Assembly (NCBI GenBank): GCA_030603065.1
Contig: JAUVYN010000003.1
Location: forward strand, 1 to 64,000
Source: Pseudomonas sp.
Lineage (GTDB): Bacteria; Pseudomonadota; Gammaproteobacteria; Pseudomonadales; Pseudomonadaceae
Length of the DNA stretch: 64,000 nt
Reading direction: 5' to 3'
In this document: in pieces, positions 10,020-19,167 of the stretch
Numbering within the stretch: position 1 is the stretch's first letter
Layout: each line of letters opens with the position of its first letter
Position numbers and translations under genes: made by a program
Notes under the pieces: model-generated
What the model was told of the DNA's origin: nothing
The model's input: only the letters and a program-made list of their open reading frames with translations
The model's database searches: none

Positions 10020-11468
10020 ATGCAATACTCGCAGATCCAACGCATTCTCGGCATCCTGCTCATGCTGTTTTCGACCAGCATGCTGCCCTCCGCCGGGGTT
10101 GGCTGGTTCTATGGGGAGCAGGCGCGGGAAGCCTTTCTCTCCGGTTTCGCCATTACTCTGGTTGCCGGCTTTCTGATCTGGCTTCCGGTCCGCCGCCAGC
10201 GTAACGAATTGCGCACCCGGGACGGCTATCTGATCACGGTACTGTTCTGGCTGGTTCTGGGGCTGTTCGGGGCAGTGCCGCTGTACCTGCTGGAACTACC
10301 GGACCTGAGTGTCGCCGATTCGGTGTTCGAATCCTTTTCCGGTCTGACGACGACGGGCGCCACTGTGATCACCGGGCTGGATACGTTGCCAAGGGCGCTG
10401 TTGTTCTACCGGCAGCAACTGCAGTGGTTCGGCGGTATGGGGATCATCGTGCTGGCGGTGGCAATCCTGCCGCTGTTGGGGGTAGGGGGGATGCAGCTGT
10501 ATCGGGCGGAAATGCCCGGCCCTCTCAAGGAAAACAAGCTCACGCCACGCATCGCCGAAACGGCCAAGGTGCTGTGGCTGATCTATGCCGGACTGACACT
10601 GGCCTGCGCCCTGGCCTACTGGGCGGCCGGTATGACGCTATTCGATGCGATCGGTCACAGTTTCTCGACCGTAGCCATCGGCGGGTTTTCCACCCACGAT
10701 GCGAGTATCGGCTATTACGACAGCCCTCTCATCGAGATGATCTGCATCCTGTTCATGATCATCGCCGGCGTAAACTTTGCCCTGCATTTCCTGGCGTGGC
10801 GCTTTCGGTCACTCAAAAGCTATCTGCAGGATCCAGAGTGCAAGGCCTTTCTGTTGATCCTTGCCGCGCTCTTTCTGGTCACTGCCGTGATGCTGATTCA
10901 CTTCCAGTATTACGATATCTGGACCTCGATCCGCTTTGCTGCCTTCCAGACGGTGTCGATCGCCACTACCGCCGGCTTCGGGGTTACCGATTTCTCGGCC
11001 TGGCCTACCGTGCTGCCCTTCCTGCTGCTCTACGCCAGCTTCATCGGTGCCTGCGCCGGATCCACCGGGGGCGGCATGAAGGTGATCCGGGTCATTCTGC
11101 TGTACAAGCAGGGTACCCGGGAAACCAAGCGGCTGCTGCACACCCATGGCGTGTTTCCGATCAAACTGGGCGGCAGGCCAGTGCCTGATCGGGTGGTGGA
11201 AGCGGTATGGGGATTCTGTGCGGTGTACGTGTTCGCCTTTGCCGTGCTGTTTCTGATCCTGCTCGGGACCGGGCTGGACTTCGTCACGGCGTTCTCGGCA
11301 CTCGCCGCCTGCATCAACAACCTTGGGCCCGGTCTGGGGGACGTGTCGGCCCACTACGGCGAGCTGACCGCCACCGTCAAATGGATTCTGAGCTTCGCCA
11401 TGCTGCTGGGCCGACTCGAAGTCTTCACGCTGGTGGTGCTGTTCACGCCGATGTTCTGGCGCCGCTGA
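10020..11468 (+). CDS. trkH: Trk potassium transporter membrane subunit TrkH
   Basis: TrkH is the inner-membrane K+ permeation subunit gated by TrkA. The 482 residues show many hydrophobic segments and the four pore loops of the TrkH/KtrB superfamily: SGLTTTGATVI near residue 115, FSTVAIGGFSTHDAS near 218, ATTAGFGVTDF near 317 and NNLGPGLGDVS near 433. The conserved filter glycine is visible in each. It starts 23 bp after trkA. The gene ends only 4 bp from the stop of the convergent PilZ gene, so no independent terminator is present. In P. aeruginosa trkH lies elsewhere in the chromosome. Confidence 0.96.
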   Translation: MQYSQIQRILGILLMLFSTSMLPSAGVGWFYGEQAREAFLSGFAITLVAGFLIWLPVRRQRNELRTRDGYLITVLFWLVLGLFGAVPLYLLELPDLSVADSVFESFSGLTTTGATVITGLDTLPRALLFYRQQLQWFGGMGIIVLAVAILPLLGVGGMQLYRAEMPGPLKENKLTPRIAETAKVLWLIYAGLTLACALAYWAAGMTLFDAIGHSFSTVAIGGFSTHDASIGYYDSPLIEMICILFMIIAGVNFALHFLAWRFRSLKSYLQDPECKAFLLILAALFLVTAVMLIHFQYYDIWTSIRFAAFQTVSIATTAGFGVTDFSAWPTVLPFLLLYASFIGACAGSTGGGMKVIRVILLYKQGTRETKRLLHTHGVFPIKLGGRPVPDRVVEAVWGFCAVYVFAFAVLFLILLGTGLDFVTAFSALAACINNLGPGLGDVSAHYGELTATVKWILSFAMLLGRLEVFTLVVLFTPMFWRR

Positions 11469-11472
11469 GGGG

Positions 11473-11742
11473 TCAGCCCTCGTCTGCGAACGCCAGCCCC
11501 GCCCCTTCGCCGACGATGGTCCGCTGGATAACCATGTCGAGGATTGGCGCCTCGATCGGCATGTCCTGGACCTGACCCTTTACCCGTGTGCCCGTTGGCA
11601 GCGATGCCAGGTCGGGATTTTCCACGAACACTCCGCCATCGGAGAGGTCGCGCGTCTGCCCGAATACCTCACCGATATCGGGGTGGCTGATCTTGATGCG
11701 GCAACGCATCGTTGTCCGCGGGTACTGCCTCTGATTTGCCAT
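11473..11742 (-). CDS. Small single-domain PilZ protein
   Basis: This is a stand-alone PilZ domain of 89 residues, a c-di-GMP receptor family. Both binding motifs are present: the RxxxR arginines in RQYPR near residue 5, and DLSDGG near residue 32, matching D/NxSxxG. There is no partner domain, so it would act through protein-protein contacts; the target is not visible. The same position in P. aeruginosa (PA0012) holds a similar protein. It lies 25 bp downstream of the LpxL-type acyltransferase gene, which runs in the same direction, so both may share a transcript. Confidence 0.88.
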   Translation of the reverse strand: MANQRQYPRTTMRCRIKISHPDIGEVFGQTRDLSDGGVFVENPDLASLPTGTRVKGQVQDMPIEAPILDMVIQRTIVGEGAGLAFADEG

Positions 11743-11767
11743 GCGCTCTCCTTGCCTGAGTAATCCT

Positions 11768-12655
11768 TCAATACCATTTCTTCTCGCCTGGTGGCCGCTT
11801 CTTGAAGCGTTTCATCGACCACATGTACTGGCTAGGCCATTGGCGCACGTAGCGCTCGATGACCGCGCTCATGGCGCTGACTGCTTCGATTTCGTCACTA
11901 CTGTAAAGCGCCGGGGGCGCCTCTTCCAGTACCACCTTGAAGCCCCGACCATCGGGCAAACGCAGGCAATGCAGAAACAGGGCGCGCGCCTGACCACCCT
12001 TGAGCATGTTGGGCACGAATTTGCTGGTCAGGGCCGGAATGCCGAAAAAAGGCACGAACAAGCCGCTCTTGAGAGCAGGTTCCGGATCGGCCGGGATACC
12101 AACCGCACCGCCACGACGCACTTCGCGCATGACGCTGATGATGCCTTCGCGGGTCGAGGCAGCGACCTTGTTGCCGAGCTGGGTACGCTGGCGCTGCAGC
12201 AGTTCATCCACCGCCTTGAGCTTGGGCGGGCGATAAAAGATGATGGGTGAACAACGCGAGCAGTACCAGTGGTTGAGCACTTCCCAGTTACCCAGATGAC
12301 TGGTGATGCAGACCAGGCCGGTGCCGGCCTCAAGCGCCTCGTGCAGCAGGTGTTCGCCCTCGACTTCGCGGATCAGGGCAAGGGTCTTCTCCGGCTTCCA
12401 CATCCAGGCGCAAGCGCTCTCGGCAAGACTGCGGCCGGTGTCAAGCAGGGTAGCGCGGACCAGACGCTCACGCTCGGCGTCGCTGAGCTCGGGCATGCAG
12501 CGCGCCAGATTGATGCGTACCACCTCTTTCGAGCGGTTCGGCAATATCCACATCAGCCAGCCGATGGCGGCCCCCACGCCCTGGGCCCATCGAAAGGGCA
12601 GCAGTGAGAACAGCCGCAGAAATCCCACCACCAGCGCACCCTTGAATCGTTCCAC
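11768..12655 (-). CDS. LpxL/HtrB-family lysophospholipid or lipid A acyltransferase
   Basis: This is an inner-membrane acyltransferase of the LpxL/LpxM family, which transfers secondary acyl chains to lipid A; the PA0011 orthologue has this position. The 295 residues begin with an N-terminal hydrophobic helix and contain the catalytic HLGNWE (Hx4E) near residue 123. The RREG-like segment (STREGIISVMREVRRGG) and IPADPEPALKSGLFVPFFG follow, both typical of the family. The acyl chain and exact acceptor cannot be read from the sequence. It lies between tag and the small PilZ gene on the minus strand. Confidence 0.88.
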   Translation of the reverse strand: MERFKGALVVGFLRLFSLLPFRWAQGVGAAIGWLMWILPNRSKEVVRINLARCMPELSDAERERLVRATLLDTGRSLAESACAWMWKPEKTLALIREVEGEHLLHEALEAGTGLVCITSHLGNWEVLNHWYCSRCSPIIFYRPPKLKAVDELLQRQRTQLGNKVAASTREGIISVMREVRRGGAVGIPADPEPALKSGLFVPFFGIPALTSKFVPNMLKGGQARALFLHCLRLPDGRGFKVVLEEAPPALYSSDEIEAVSAMSAVIERYVRQWPSQYMWSMKRFKKRPPGEKKWY

Positions 12656-12730
12656 CCGCTACCCCGCGCTCAATTGAAAACAGCATTGTAAGCTCCGGAT
12701 TCCCGTCCGGCGACCGCCGCGTACCCTGGC

Positions 12731-13312
12731 TCAGCTCAGCTGTGCGTAACGAAAGCAATCGCGGGTATGATCCATCACCATGCCGGTAGCCTGCATGAAT
12801 GCATAGCAGATGGTCGGACCGACGAAGGTGAAGCCTTCGGCCCGCAGGGCCTTGCTCATGGCCTGTGCTTCAGCGGTAATGGCCGGCACCTCCTGCAGAC
12901 TAGCGAAGTGATTGATCAGCGGCTGGCCATCGACAAAGGCCCAGAGCCAGGCGCCAGGGTCCTCCTGCTCGGCCAGACGTAGCCAGGCCCTGGCGTTCTG
13001 CCGGGCACCATAGACCTTGAGGCGATTGCGGATAATGCCCGGATCCTGCAGCAGCTCCTGCAGCTGCGCGTCGCTTTGCCCTGCCATGAACTCCGGATCG
13101 AAGTCGTGATAGACACGGCGATAGTGGTCGCGCTTTTTCAGAATCGTGATCCAGGCTAGCCCGGCCTGGAAACCGTCGAGCAGCAGTTTCTCGAACAGTC
13201 GCTGGGCATCACGCTCGGGCACCCCCCATTCGGTATCGTGATACTGCTGGTAGACCGGATCCGCCGAGCACCAGCCGCAGCGGGTCACTGATCCCCCATG
13301 GTTGCCGTTCAT
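12731..13312 (-). CDS. tag: DNA-3-methyladenine glycosylase I
   Basis: Tag excises 3-methyladenine from alkylated DNA as a helix-hairpin-helix-type glycosylase. The 193 residues carry the N-terminal zinc-site segment [20 protein letters not shown], the base-binding [19 protein letters not shown] near residue 45, the [24 protein letters not shown] motif at the C-terminus (remaining zinc ligands His and Cys) and family-typical length. It is transcribed divergently from glyQ, as in other pseudomonads. The ATG lies within [15 protein letters not shown]; a GTG further in is less likely. Confidence 0.97.
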   Translation of the reverse strand: MNGNHGGSVTRCGWCSADPVYQQYHDTEWGVPERDAQRLFEKLLLDGFQAGLAWITILKKRDHYRRVYHDFDPEFMAGQSDAQLQELLQDPGIIRNRLKVYGARQNARAWLRLAEQEDPGAWLWAFVDGQPLINHFASLQEVPAITAEAQAMSKALRAEGFTFVGPTICYAFMQATGMVMDHTRDCFRYAQLS

Positions 13313-13455
13313 CTCGTCCTCTCTATTGCCAGCCCGGACCGGGCAGTGTTTCGACTATAGCGCGGACGACCCGGCAAATCCTGTCGGTGCGCTGTAAGGC
13401 CCTGCCCGCAGGCTGTATACTTCGGCCTTTCTCAAAAGCCGAGCCGGTGAAAAAC

Positions 13456-14403
13456 GTGACTCAGACCAATACTGCCGTGCACACCTTCCAGGGACTGATT
13501 CTCGCGCTACAGAGTTACTGGGCCGATCGCGGTTGCGTGATTCTGCAGCCCTATGACATGGAAATGGGTGCCGGTACCTTCCACACCGCCACTTTCCTGC
13601 GCGCCATCGGCCCGGAAACCTGGAACGCAGCCTACGTACAACCCAGCCGACGCCCGGCGGATGGCCGCTATGGCGAGAACCCCAACCGTCTGCAGCACTA
13701 TTATCAGTTCCAGGTGGTGCTCAAGCCCAACCCGGAAAATATCCAGGAGCTGTATCTGGATTCATTGCGGCACATCGGCATCGACCCGCTGGTCCACGAC
13801 ATCCGCTTCGTCGAGGACAACTGGGAATCGCCGACCCTCGGTGCCTGGGGTCTGGGCTGGGAAGTCTGGCTGAATGGAATGGAAGTGACACAGTTCACCT
13901 ACTTCCAGCAGGTCGGCGGCGTCGAGTGCTACCCGGTTACCGGCGAGATTACCTATGGTCTCGAACGCCTGGCGATGTATTTGCAGGGCGTCGATTCGGT
14001 GTACGACCTCACCTATTCCGATGGCCCGTTTGGCCGGGTGAGCTACGGCGATGTGTTCCATCAGAATGAGGTGGAGCAGTCGACCTACAACTTCGAGCAC
14101 GCCCATGTCGACAAGCTGTTCGAGCTGTTCGACCACTACGAAAGCGAAGCCAACCGGCTGATGCAGCTGGAGCTGCCGCTGCCAGCCTACGAAATGGTCA
14201 TCAAGGCTTCGCACAGCTTCAACCTGCTCGATGCCCGGCGGGCCATCTCGGTCACCGAGCGGCAGCGTTACATCCTGCGGGTGCGTACCCTCGCCCGTTC
14301 GATTGCGCAGAGCTATCTATTGGCCCGCGCGCGCCTCGGCTTTCCCATGGCGACCCCCGAACTGCGTGACGAAGTGCTGGCCAAGCTCAAGGAGACCGAA
14401 TGA
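13456..14403 (+). CDS. glyQ: Glycyl-tRNA synthetase alpha subunit
   Basis: GlyQ is the catalytic class II subunit of the alpha2beta2 glycyl-tRNA synthetase. The sequence is nearly invariant in the family: [48 protein letters not shown]-type [31 protein letters not shown] and [11 protein letters not shown] set the start at the GTG at 13456, which gives 315 residues as in P. aeruginosa; another in-frame GTG lies three codons upstream at 13447. Both have weak Shine-Dalgarno sequences. Its stop overlaps the glyS ATG (ATGA), which fits equimolar synthesis of both subunits. A TATACT -10-like box lies at 13416-13421. Confidence 0.97.
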   Translation: MTQTNTAVHTFQGLILALQSYWADRGCVILQPYDMEMGAGTFHTATFLRAIGPETWNAAYVQPSRRPADGRYGENPNRLQHYYQFQVVLKPNPENIQELYLDSLRHIGIDPLVHDIRFVEDNWESPTLGAWGLGWEVWLNGMEVTQFTYFQQVGGVECYPVTGEITYGLERLAMYLQGVDSVYDLTYSDGPFGRVSYGDVFHQNEVEQSTYNFEHAHVDKLFELFDHYESEANRLMQLELPLPAYEMVIKASHSFNLLDARRAISVTERQRYILRVRTLARSIAQSYLLARARLGFPMATPELRDEVLAKLKETE

Positions 14404-16457
14404 TGCAGGCTGTCGATTTTCTGGTAGAACTGGGCACCGAAGAGCTGCCACCCAAGGCCTTGAAGAAGCTTGCCGAAGCCTTCCTCGAAGGGGTCGAGAA
14501 GGGCTTGGCCGATGCCGCGCTGAGCTATGAAGCCGCCCGCTATTACGCAGCGCCGAGGCGCCTGGCGATTCTGGTCGAACAACTGGCCACGCAGCAGCCC
14601 GACCGCAGCACCCAGATCGACGGCCCGCCGCTGCAGGCCGCCTTCGATGCCCAAGGCAACCCGACCAAGGCCGCCGAGGGCTTCGCCCGCAAGTGTGGCG
14701 TCAGCCTGGACGAGATCGACCGCAGCGGCCCGAAGCTGCGCTACCTGCAGAACCAGCCGGGCCAACCCGCAGCGCAACTGCTGCCGGGCATCATCGATGC
14801 CGCCCTGGCCGCACTGCCGATTCCCAAGCGCATGCGCTGGGCTGCACGCAAGACCGAATTCGTACGCCCCACCCAGTGGCTGGTCATGCTGCTTGGAGAC
14901 CAGGTGATTCCCTGCGAGCTGCTGGCCCAGAGCGCCGGACGTGAATCCCGGGGCCATCGTTTCCATCACCCTGATGCGGTGACCATCAGTGCCCCGACCA
15001 GCTATGCCGAGGACCTGCGCAAGGCCTGCGTGGTCGCCGATTTTGCCGAGCGCCGGGAAATGATCCGCCAGCGCGTCGAGGCGCTCGCCGCCGAGCAGCA
15101 CGGGACGGCGATCATGCCCGATGACCTGCTCGACGAAGTCACCGCCCTGGTCGAATGGCCGGTCCCGCTCGTCTGCTCCTTCGAGGAGCGTTTCCTCGAC
15201 GTGCCGCAGGAAGCACTGATCTCCACCATGCAGGACAACCAGAAATATTTCTGCCTGCTCGATGCCAATGGTCGCCTCCTGCCCCGCTTCATCACCGTCG
15301 CCAACATCGAAAGCGAAGACCCGGCGCAGATCATCTCCGGCAACGAGAAGGTGGTTCGCCCACGTCTGACCGACGCCGAGTTCTTCTTCCGTCAGGACCA
15401 GAAACAGCCGCTGGAAAGCCGCAACGAGCGCTTGGCCAATGTAGTCTTCCAGGCCCAGCTCGGCAGCGTCTATGACAAGGCTGTGCGGGTCTCGCAACTG
15501 GCGGGCTGGATAGCCGCGCAGATTGGCGCCGATGCCGGGCGTGCAGCTCGCGCCGGCCTGCTCAGCAAGTGTGACCTGGCCAGCGAGATGGTTGGCGAGT
15601 TTCCGGAACTGCAGGGCATCGCTGGTTACTACTACGCCCGCCACGACGGCGAGCCCGAAGACGTGGCACTGGCGCTGAACGAGCAGTACATGCCACGCGG
15701 GGCAGGGGCCGAGTTGCCCTCCACGCTGACCGGCGCTGCAGTCGCTCTGGCCGACAAGCTCGATACCCTGGCCGGCATCTTCGGTATCGGCATGCTGCCC
15801 ACCGGCAGCAAGGACCCCTATGCGTTGCGCCGTGCCGCACTGGGTGTGCTACGTATCCTGATCGAGAAGCAGCTGGACCTGGACCTGGGCCAGGCGCTTG
15901 AGCAGGCCGTCGCGCAGTATGGTGACCGGGTCAAGGCAGATGGACTGGCCGCGCAGGTTCAGGAATTCGTCTTCGACAGGCTGCGAGCGCGTTATGAAGA
16001 CGCTGGCGTCGAGGTCGCGGTGTACCAGTCGGTTCGCGCTCTGGCGCCGACCTCCCCGCTGGATTTCGAGCAGCGCGTAATGGCGGTTCAGGCGTTTCGC
16101 CGCCTTCCCGAGGCTGAGGCGCTGGCCGCGGCCAACAAGCGCGTTGCCAACATTCTGGCCAAGGACGACGCCAGCGTCGCCGCAACGATCGATGCCGCGT
16201 TACTGCAGGAAGTTGCCGAACGAACCCTTGCGGCCGCCGTTGGACAGGCTCAGGCGCGTGTCGCCCCTCTGGCTGCTCAGCGCCAGTACCAGCAGGCCCT
16301 CGAAGCCCTGGCAGCGCTGCGCGAGCCCGTGGACGCCTTCTTCGAGCAGGTGCTGGTAAATGCCGAGGATCAAACCGTGCGCGCCAACCGTTATGCGTTG
16401 CTGGCAAGCCTGCGCGGCCTGTTCCTCGGTGTAGCTGATATCTCCATGCTTGGCTGA
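14400..16457 (+). CDS. glyS: Glycyl-tRNA synthetase beta subunit
   Basis: GlyS is the tRNA-binding subunit of the heterotetrameric synthetase. The 685 residues match the family length. Recognisable segments are the N-terminal [15 protein letters not shown], the GHRFHHP segment near residue 182, the HD-like region YYARHDGE, the [37 protein letters not shown] block near 445 that is diagnostic for GlyS, and the C-terminal DALR-type anticodon domain ending VFVNAED-like [18 protein letters not shown]. The start overlaps the glyQ stop; two consecutive ATG codons (14400 and 14403) are possible. Confidence 0.97.
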   Translation: MMQAVDFLVELGTEELPPKALKKLAEAFLEGVEKGLADAALSYEAARYYAAPRRLAILVEQLATQQPDRSTQIDGPPLQAAFDAQGNPTKAAEGFARKCGVSLDEIDRSGPKLRYLQNQPGQPAAQLLPGIIDAALAALPIPKRMRWAARKTEFVRPTQWLVMLLGDQVIPCELLAQSAGRESRGHRFHHPDAVTISAPTSYAEDLRKACVVADFAERREMIRQRVEALAAEQHGTAIMPDDLLDEVTALVEWPVPLVCSFEERFLDVPQEALISTMQDNQKYFCLLDANGRLLPRFITVANIESEDPAQIISGNEKVVRPRLTDAEFFFRQDQKQPLESRNERLANVVFQAQLGSVYDKAVRVSQLAGWIAAQIGADAGRAARAGLLSKCDLASEMVGEFPELQGIAGYYYARHDGEPEDVALALNEQYMPRGAGAELPSTLTGAAVALADKLDTLAGIFGIGMLPTGSKDPYALRRAALGVLRILIEKQLDLDLGQALEQAVAQYGDRVKADGLAAQVQEFVFDRLRARYEDAGVEVAVYQSVRALAPTSPLDFEQRVMAVQAFRRLPEAEALAAANKRVANILAKDDASVAATIDAALLQEVAERTLAAAVGQAQARVAPLAAQRQYQQALEALAALREPVDAFFEQVLVNAEDQTVRANRYALLASLRGLFLGVADISMLG

Positions 16458-16487
16458 TCGCAAATTGCGGCCGCAAAGGGAGGCGCC

Positions 16488-17024
16488 ATGAAGCTGATCA
16501 TCCTTGACCGCGACGGTGTGATCAACGAAGACTCGGATGAGTTCGTCAAAAGTCTCGACGAGTGGATTCCGCTGCCCGGCTCGATCGAAGCGATCGCACG
16601 CCTCAGCCGGGCCGGCTGGACGATAGCGGTCGCTACCAATCAGTCAGGCATTGCTCGGGGATATTTCAACGAGGCAACGCTGGATACCATGCACCGTGAA
16701 CTGCGTGAGCGTGTCGCAGAGCTCGGCGGACGGGTCGACCTCATCCGCCACTGTCCGCACGGACCAGACGACGGCTGTGGCTGTCGCAAGCCGCTGCCAG
16801 GCCTGTTCGAACAGATCTCGGCGCAACTGGCGACACCGCTTGCCGGCGTACCCGTGGTGGGGGACAGTCTGCGTGATCTGGAGGCGGGGATAGCTGTCGG
16901 CTGTCGGCCCATCCTGGTTCGCACCGGAAAGGGTGCCGCCAGCGAACACAAAGCCTTGCCAGCGGGGACGCTGATATTCGATGATCTGGCCGCCGTGGCC
17001 GACCACCTTCTCTCGGAAAGCTGA
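16488..17024 (+). CDS. gmhB: D-glycero-beta-D-manno-heptose 1,7-bisphosphate 7-phosphatase
   Basis: GmhB removes the 7-phosphate from heptose bisphosphate in ADP-heptose synthesis for the LPS inner core. It is an HAD enzyme of 178 residues. The nucleophile motif is LDRDGVINEDS near residue 5, motif II is ATNQSGIARG near 51, and the zinc-binding insertion CPHGPDDGCGCRKP lies near 89. Motif IV VVGDSLRDLEAG is near 124. It follows glyS by 30 bp and precedes plsC by 5 bp, the order found in P. aeruginosa. A GGAGGC Shine-Dalgarno sequence sits upstream of the ATG. Confidence 0.96.
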   Translation: MKLIILDRDGVINEDSDEFVKSLDEWIPLPGSIEAIARLSRAGWTIAVATNQSGIARGYFNEATLDTMHRELRERVAELGGRVDLIRHCPHGPDDGCGCRKPLPGLFEQISAQLATPLAGVPVVGDSLRDLEAGIAVGCRPILVRTGKGAASEHKALPAGTLIFDDLAAVADHLLSES

Positions 17025-17029
17025 AAACC

Positions 17030-17764
17030 ATGTCATTGCTGATGCCCCTGCGCGTCATACTCTTCTACGCGCTCCTCGCCAGCAGCGCTCTGGTCTGGGG
17101 TGTATTGATGCTGCTGCTGGCGCCCTTGCTGTCCTACCAATGGCGGTATCGTCTGATTGTCGGTGTCTGGAGTCGGCTTGCCATATGGCTTGCCGAGCAC
17201 ATTGTCGGGATTCGCTATGAATTGATCGGTCAGGAAAACATTCCGGATCAGGCAGGCGTCATTCTGGCCAATCATCAAAGCACCTGGGAAACCTTCTTTC
17301 TACAGCAGGTGTTTCGTCCGCAAACCCAGCTGATTAAGAAGGAGCTGCTCTACGTGCCCTTTTTCGGCTGGGCCTTTTCGCTGGTCAAACCCATTGCGAT
17401 CGACCGCAGCAAGGGCCGGGATTCGCTGAAACAACTTTCCACCCAGGGCGGCAAGCGGCTGGCGGAGGGAATATGGATTCTCGTATTCCCCGAGGGTACA
17501 CGGGTGTTGCCGGGTACCCCCATCAAGTTTTCCCGTGGAGGAGCTGCGCTGGCCTGCGCCAACATGGCTCCAGTAGTACCCGTTGCCCATAATGCCGGTG
17601 AATTCTGGCCCAAGGTCGGCTGGGGAAAACGCTCTGGTACGGTCACTGTCATGATCGGTCCGGCTCTCTACCCCAAGGGCAGCGATCCGCGGTCGATAGT
17701 CGAACTCAACAAGCGGGCCGAGGAGTGGGTTAACGAAGCCCTGCTGAGCATTCGCCAGCGCTGA
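17030..17764 (+). CDS. plsC: 1-acyl-sn-glycerol-3-phosphate acyltransferase
   Basis: This PlsC-family enzyme converts lysophosphatidic acid to phosphatidic acid at the inner membrane. The 244 residues start with an N-terminal hydrophobic segment (about 5-35). The catalytic motif NHQSTWE (Hx4D/E type) lies near residue 82, KELLYVPFFGWAFSL near 103, and the substrate-binding FPEGTR near 154. It is 5 bp after gmhB and corresponds to PA0005 of P. aeruginosa. In that organism gyrB is the next gene; here two extra genes intervene. The exact acyl preference cannot be read. Confidence 0.92.
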   Translation: MSLLMPLRVILFYALLASSALVWGVLMLLLAPLLSYQWRYRLIVGVWSRLAIWLAEHIVGIRYELIGQENIPDQAGVILANHQSTWETFFLQQVFRPQTQLIKKELLYVPFFGWAFSLVKPIAIDRSKGRDSLKQLSTQGGKRLAEGIWILVFPEGTRVLPGTPIKFSRGGAALACANMAPVVPVAHNAGEFWPKVGWGKRSGTVTVMIGPALYPKGSDPRSIVELNKRAEEWVNEALLSIRQR

Positions 17765-17817
17765 CGTCGGCCTGTTGCTGAAGCTCATCTGCAATTTGCC
17801 GGTGGACGAGGTGAACG

Positions 17818-18945
17818 ATGGACGTGTTTCAGTTCCTTCATGAAATGGTGGCCAACGGCGGCTCGGACCTTTTCTTCAGTGTGGGCGCGCCCGTTACGCT
17901 CAAGCGGGAAGGGCAGTTTCATTCACTCGCTAGCGAGGCTCTCCCTCGCGGCGCAGTCAAGGAACTGGCCTATCAGTTGATGAGCCAGAAGCAGATCGAA
18001 GAATTCGAACGAACCTTCGAAATGAATCTGGCGGTGGGCATCGACCAGGTGGGACGATTCCGCGCAAATATCTATTACCAGCGCGGGGAGGTGGCCATGG
18101 TCGTGCGGCACATCAAGAACCGCATCCCGGCGATAGCCGAGCTGAAGTTACCCTCCCTCCTGGAAAAGCTCGTGATGCTCGATCGCGGCCTCGTGCTGGT
18201 AGTTGGCGCGGCCGGGTCTGGCAAGTCCACGACGCTCGCATCAATGCTGGACTTCCGTACGAAAAATCGCGCGGGCCACATTGTGTGCATAGAGGATCCC
18301 ATCGAGTTTTTGCACCACCACCACAAGGCCATCATCGATCAGCGCGAGGTCGGGCTGGATACGCAAAGCTTCGCGGAAGCCCTGCGTAACGTGCTGCGTG
18401 AATCACCCGACGTCATCATGATCGGAGAAATTCGTGACCGTGAAACCATGCAGCATGCTCTGCATTACAGCGAAACCGGTCATCTGGTGCTGGCTACTCT
18501 CCACGCCACCAACGCAGCCCAGGCCGTCGAGCGGATGGTTAACCTGTTTCCGGAAGAAGCTCGACCACAGACTCTCAGCGACATCGCGATGAATCTTGCC
18601 GCGATCGTGGCCCAGCGGCTGGTGCCGGGCGTCGAGCGCAAGCGGGTGGCTGCGGTCGAGCTACTCCTGCGCACCCCTTACATCGTTGACCTGATTGCCC
18701 GCGATGAGCTGCATGAGCTGCGTGCTGCAATGACCCGCAGTCTCGAGCGTGGCCTGCAGACCTTCGACCATCATTTGCATCAGCTTTACACTGAGGGCGC
18801 CATCTCGCTGGAAGATGCTCTGCGCAACGCAGACTCGCGGACCGACATGATGCTCAAAATCAAACTGGAGAAAGGCTTCGACAGCCACACCTCAGGCGGC
18901 AGTGACGACTCGCGTGATGGTGACCTGACCGACGAATTCCGTTAA
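17818..18945 (+). CDS. PilT/PilU-family ATPase, PilU-like
   Basis: This is a hexameric twisting-motility ATPase of the type IV pilus retraction family. The 375 residues contain an N-terminal PAS-like domain starting with the GGSDLFFSVG motif, Walker A GAAGSGKST near residue 134, the Asp box IEDPIEF, Walker B VIMIGEIRDRETM near 200, and the His box TGHLVLATLHATNAAQA near 221. The overall sequence and the C-terminal extension (acidic, SGGSDDSRDGD) are closer to PilU than PilT. It stands alone: no pilT, pilin or pilus assembly gene is in the window. It sits 53 bp after plsC and ends 222 bp before the GH5 gene. Whether it powers pilus retraction or another secretion filament is not visible. Confidence 0.85.
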   Translation: MDVFQFLHEMVANGGSDLFFSVGAPVTLKREGQFHSLASEALPRGAVKELAYQLMSQKQIEEFERTFEMNLAVGIDQVGRFRANIYYQRGEVAMVVRHIKNRIPAIAELKLPSLLEKLVMLDRGLVLVVGAAGSGKSTTLASMLDFRTKNRAGHIVCIEDPIEFLHHHHKAIIDQREVGLDTQSFAEALRNVLRESPDVIMIGEIRDRETMQHALHYSETGHLVLATLHATNAAQAVERMVNLFPEEARPQTLSDIAMNLAAIVAQRLVPGVERKRVAAVELLLRTPYIVDLIARDELHELRAAMTRSLERGLQTFDHHLHQLYTEGAISLEDALRNADSRTDMMLKIKLEKGFDSHTSGGSDDSRDGDLTDEFR

Positions 18946-19066
18946 CAGTCCTTTTTCGCTCCCTGAGGCGCGAGAAGGGCGCCGGCGACTGCTGTTCGTC
19001 GGAAAAGTTCCGCCGTTTCGCTGTAAATCTCTCGTTTCGTGACCCACGCCACCTTTATATCGCCCC

Positions 19067-19098
19067 CCGGCCGTTAACCTGCCGCTCGTAACGGTCGG
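19067..19098 (+). terminator. Ten-base-pair hairpin between the PilU-like and GH5 genes
   Basis: CCGGCCGTTA and TAACGGTCGG pair over 10 bp with one G-U wobble and a 12-nt loop. There is no T run, so this may be a weak terminator for the ATPase gene or a structured leader of the GH5 gene, whose start is 70 bp further on. Confidence 0.4.
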
Positions 19099-19167
19099 AC
19101 CAACGGCATACAGGGGTAGCAGTCGGAGGCCGACATAGTCGCTTACTCATCACAAACGAGGACTCCA

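Noticed and set aside
14313..15644. 443-codon antisense frame over glyS
   Set aside because: No family features; glyS is certain.
18946..19167. Searched the gap before the GH5 gene for a c-di-GMP or other riboswitch
   Set aside because: Conserved riboswitch core sequences are not present; only a simple hairpin is seen.
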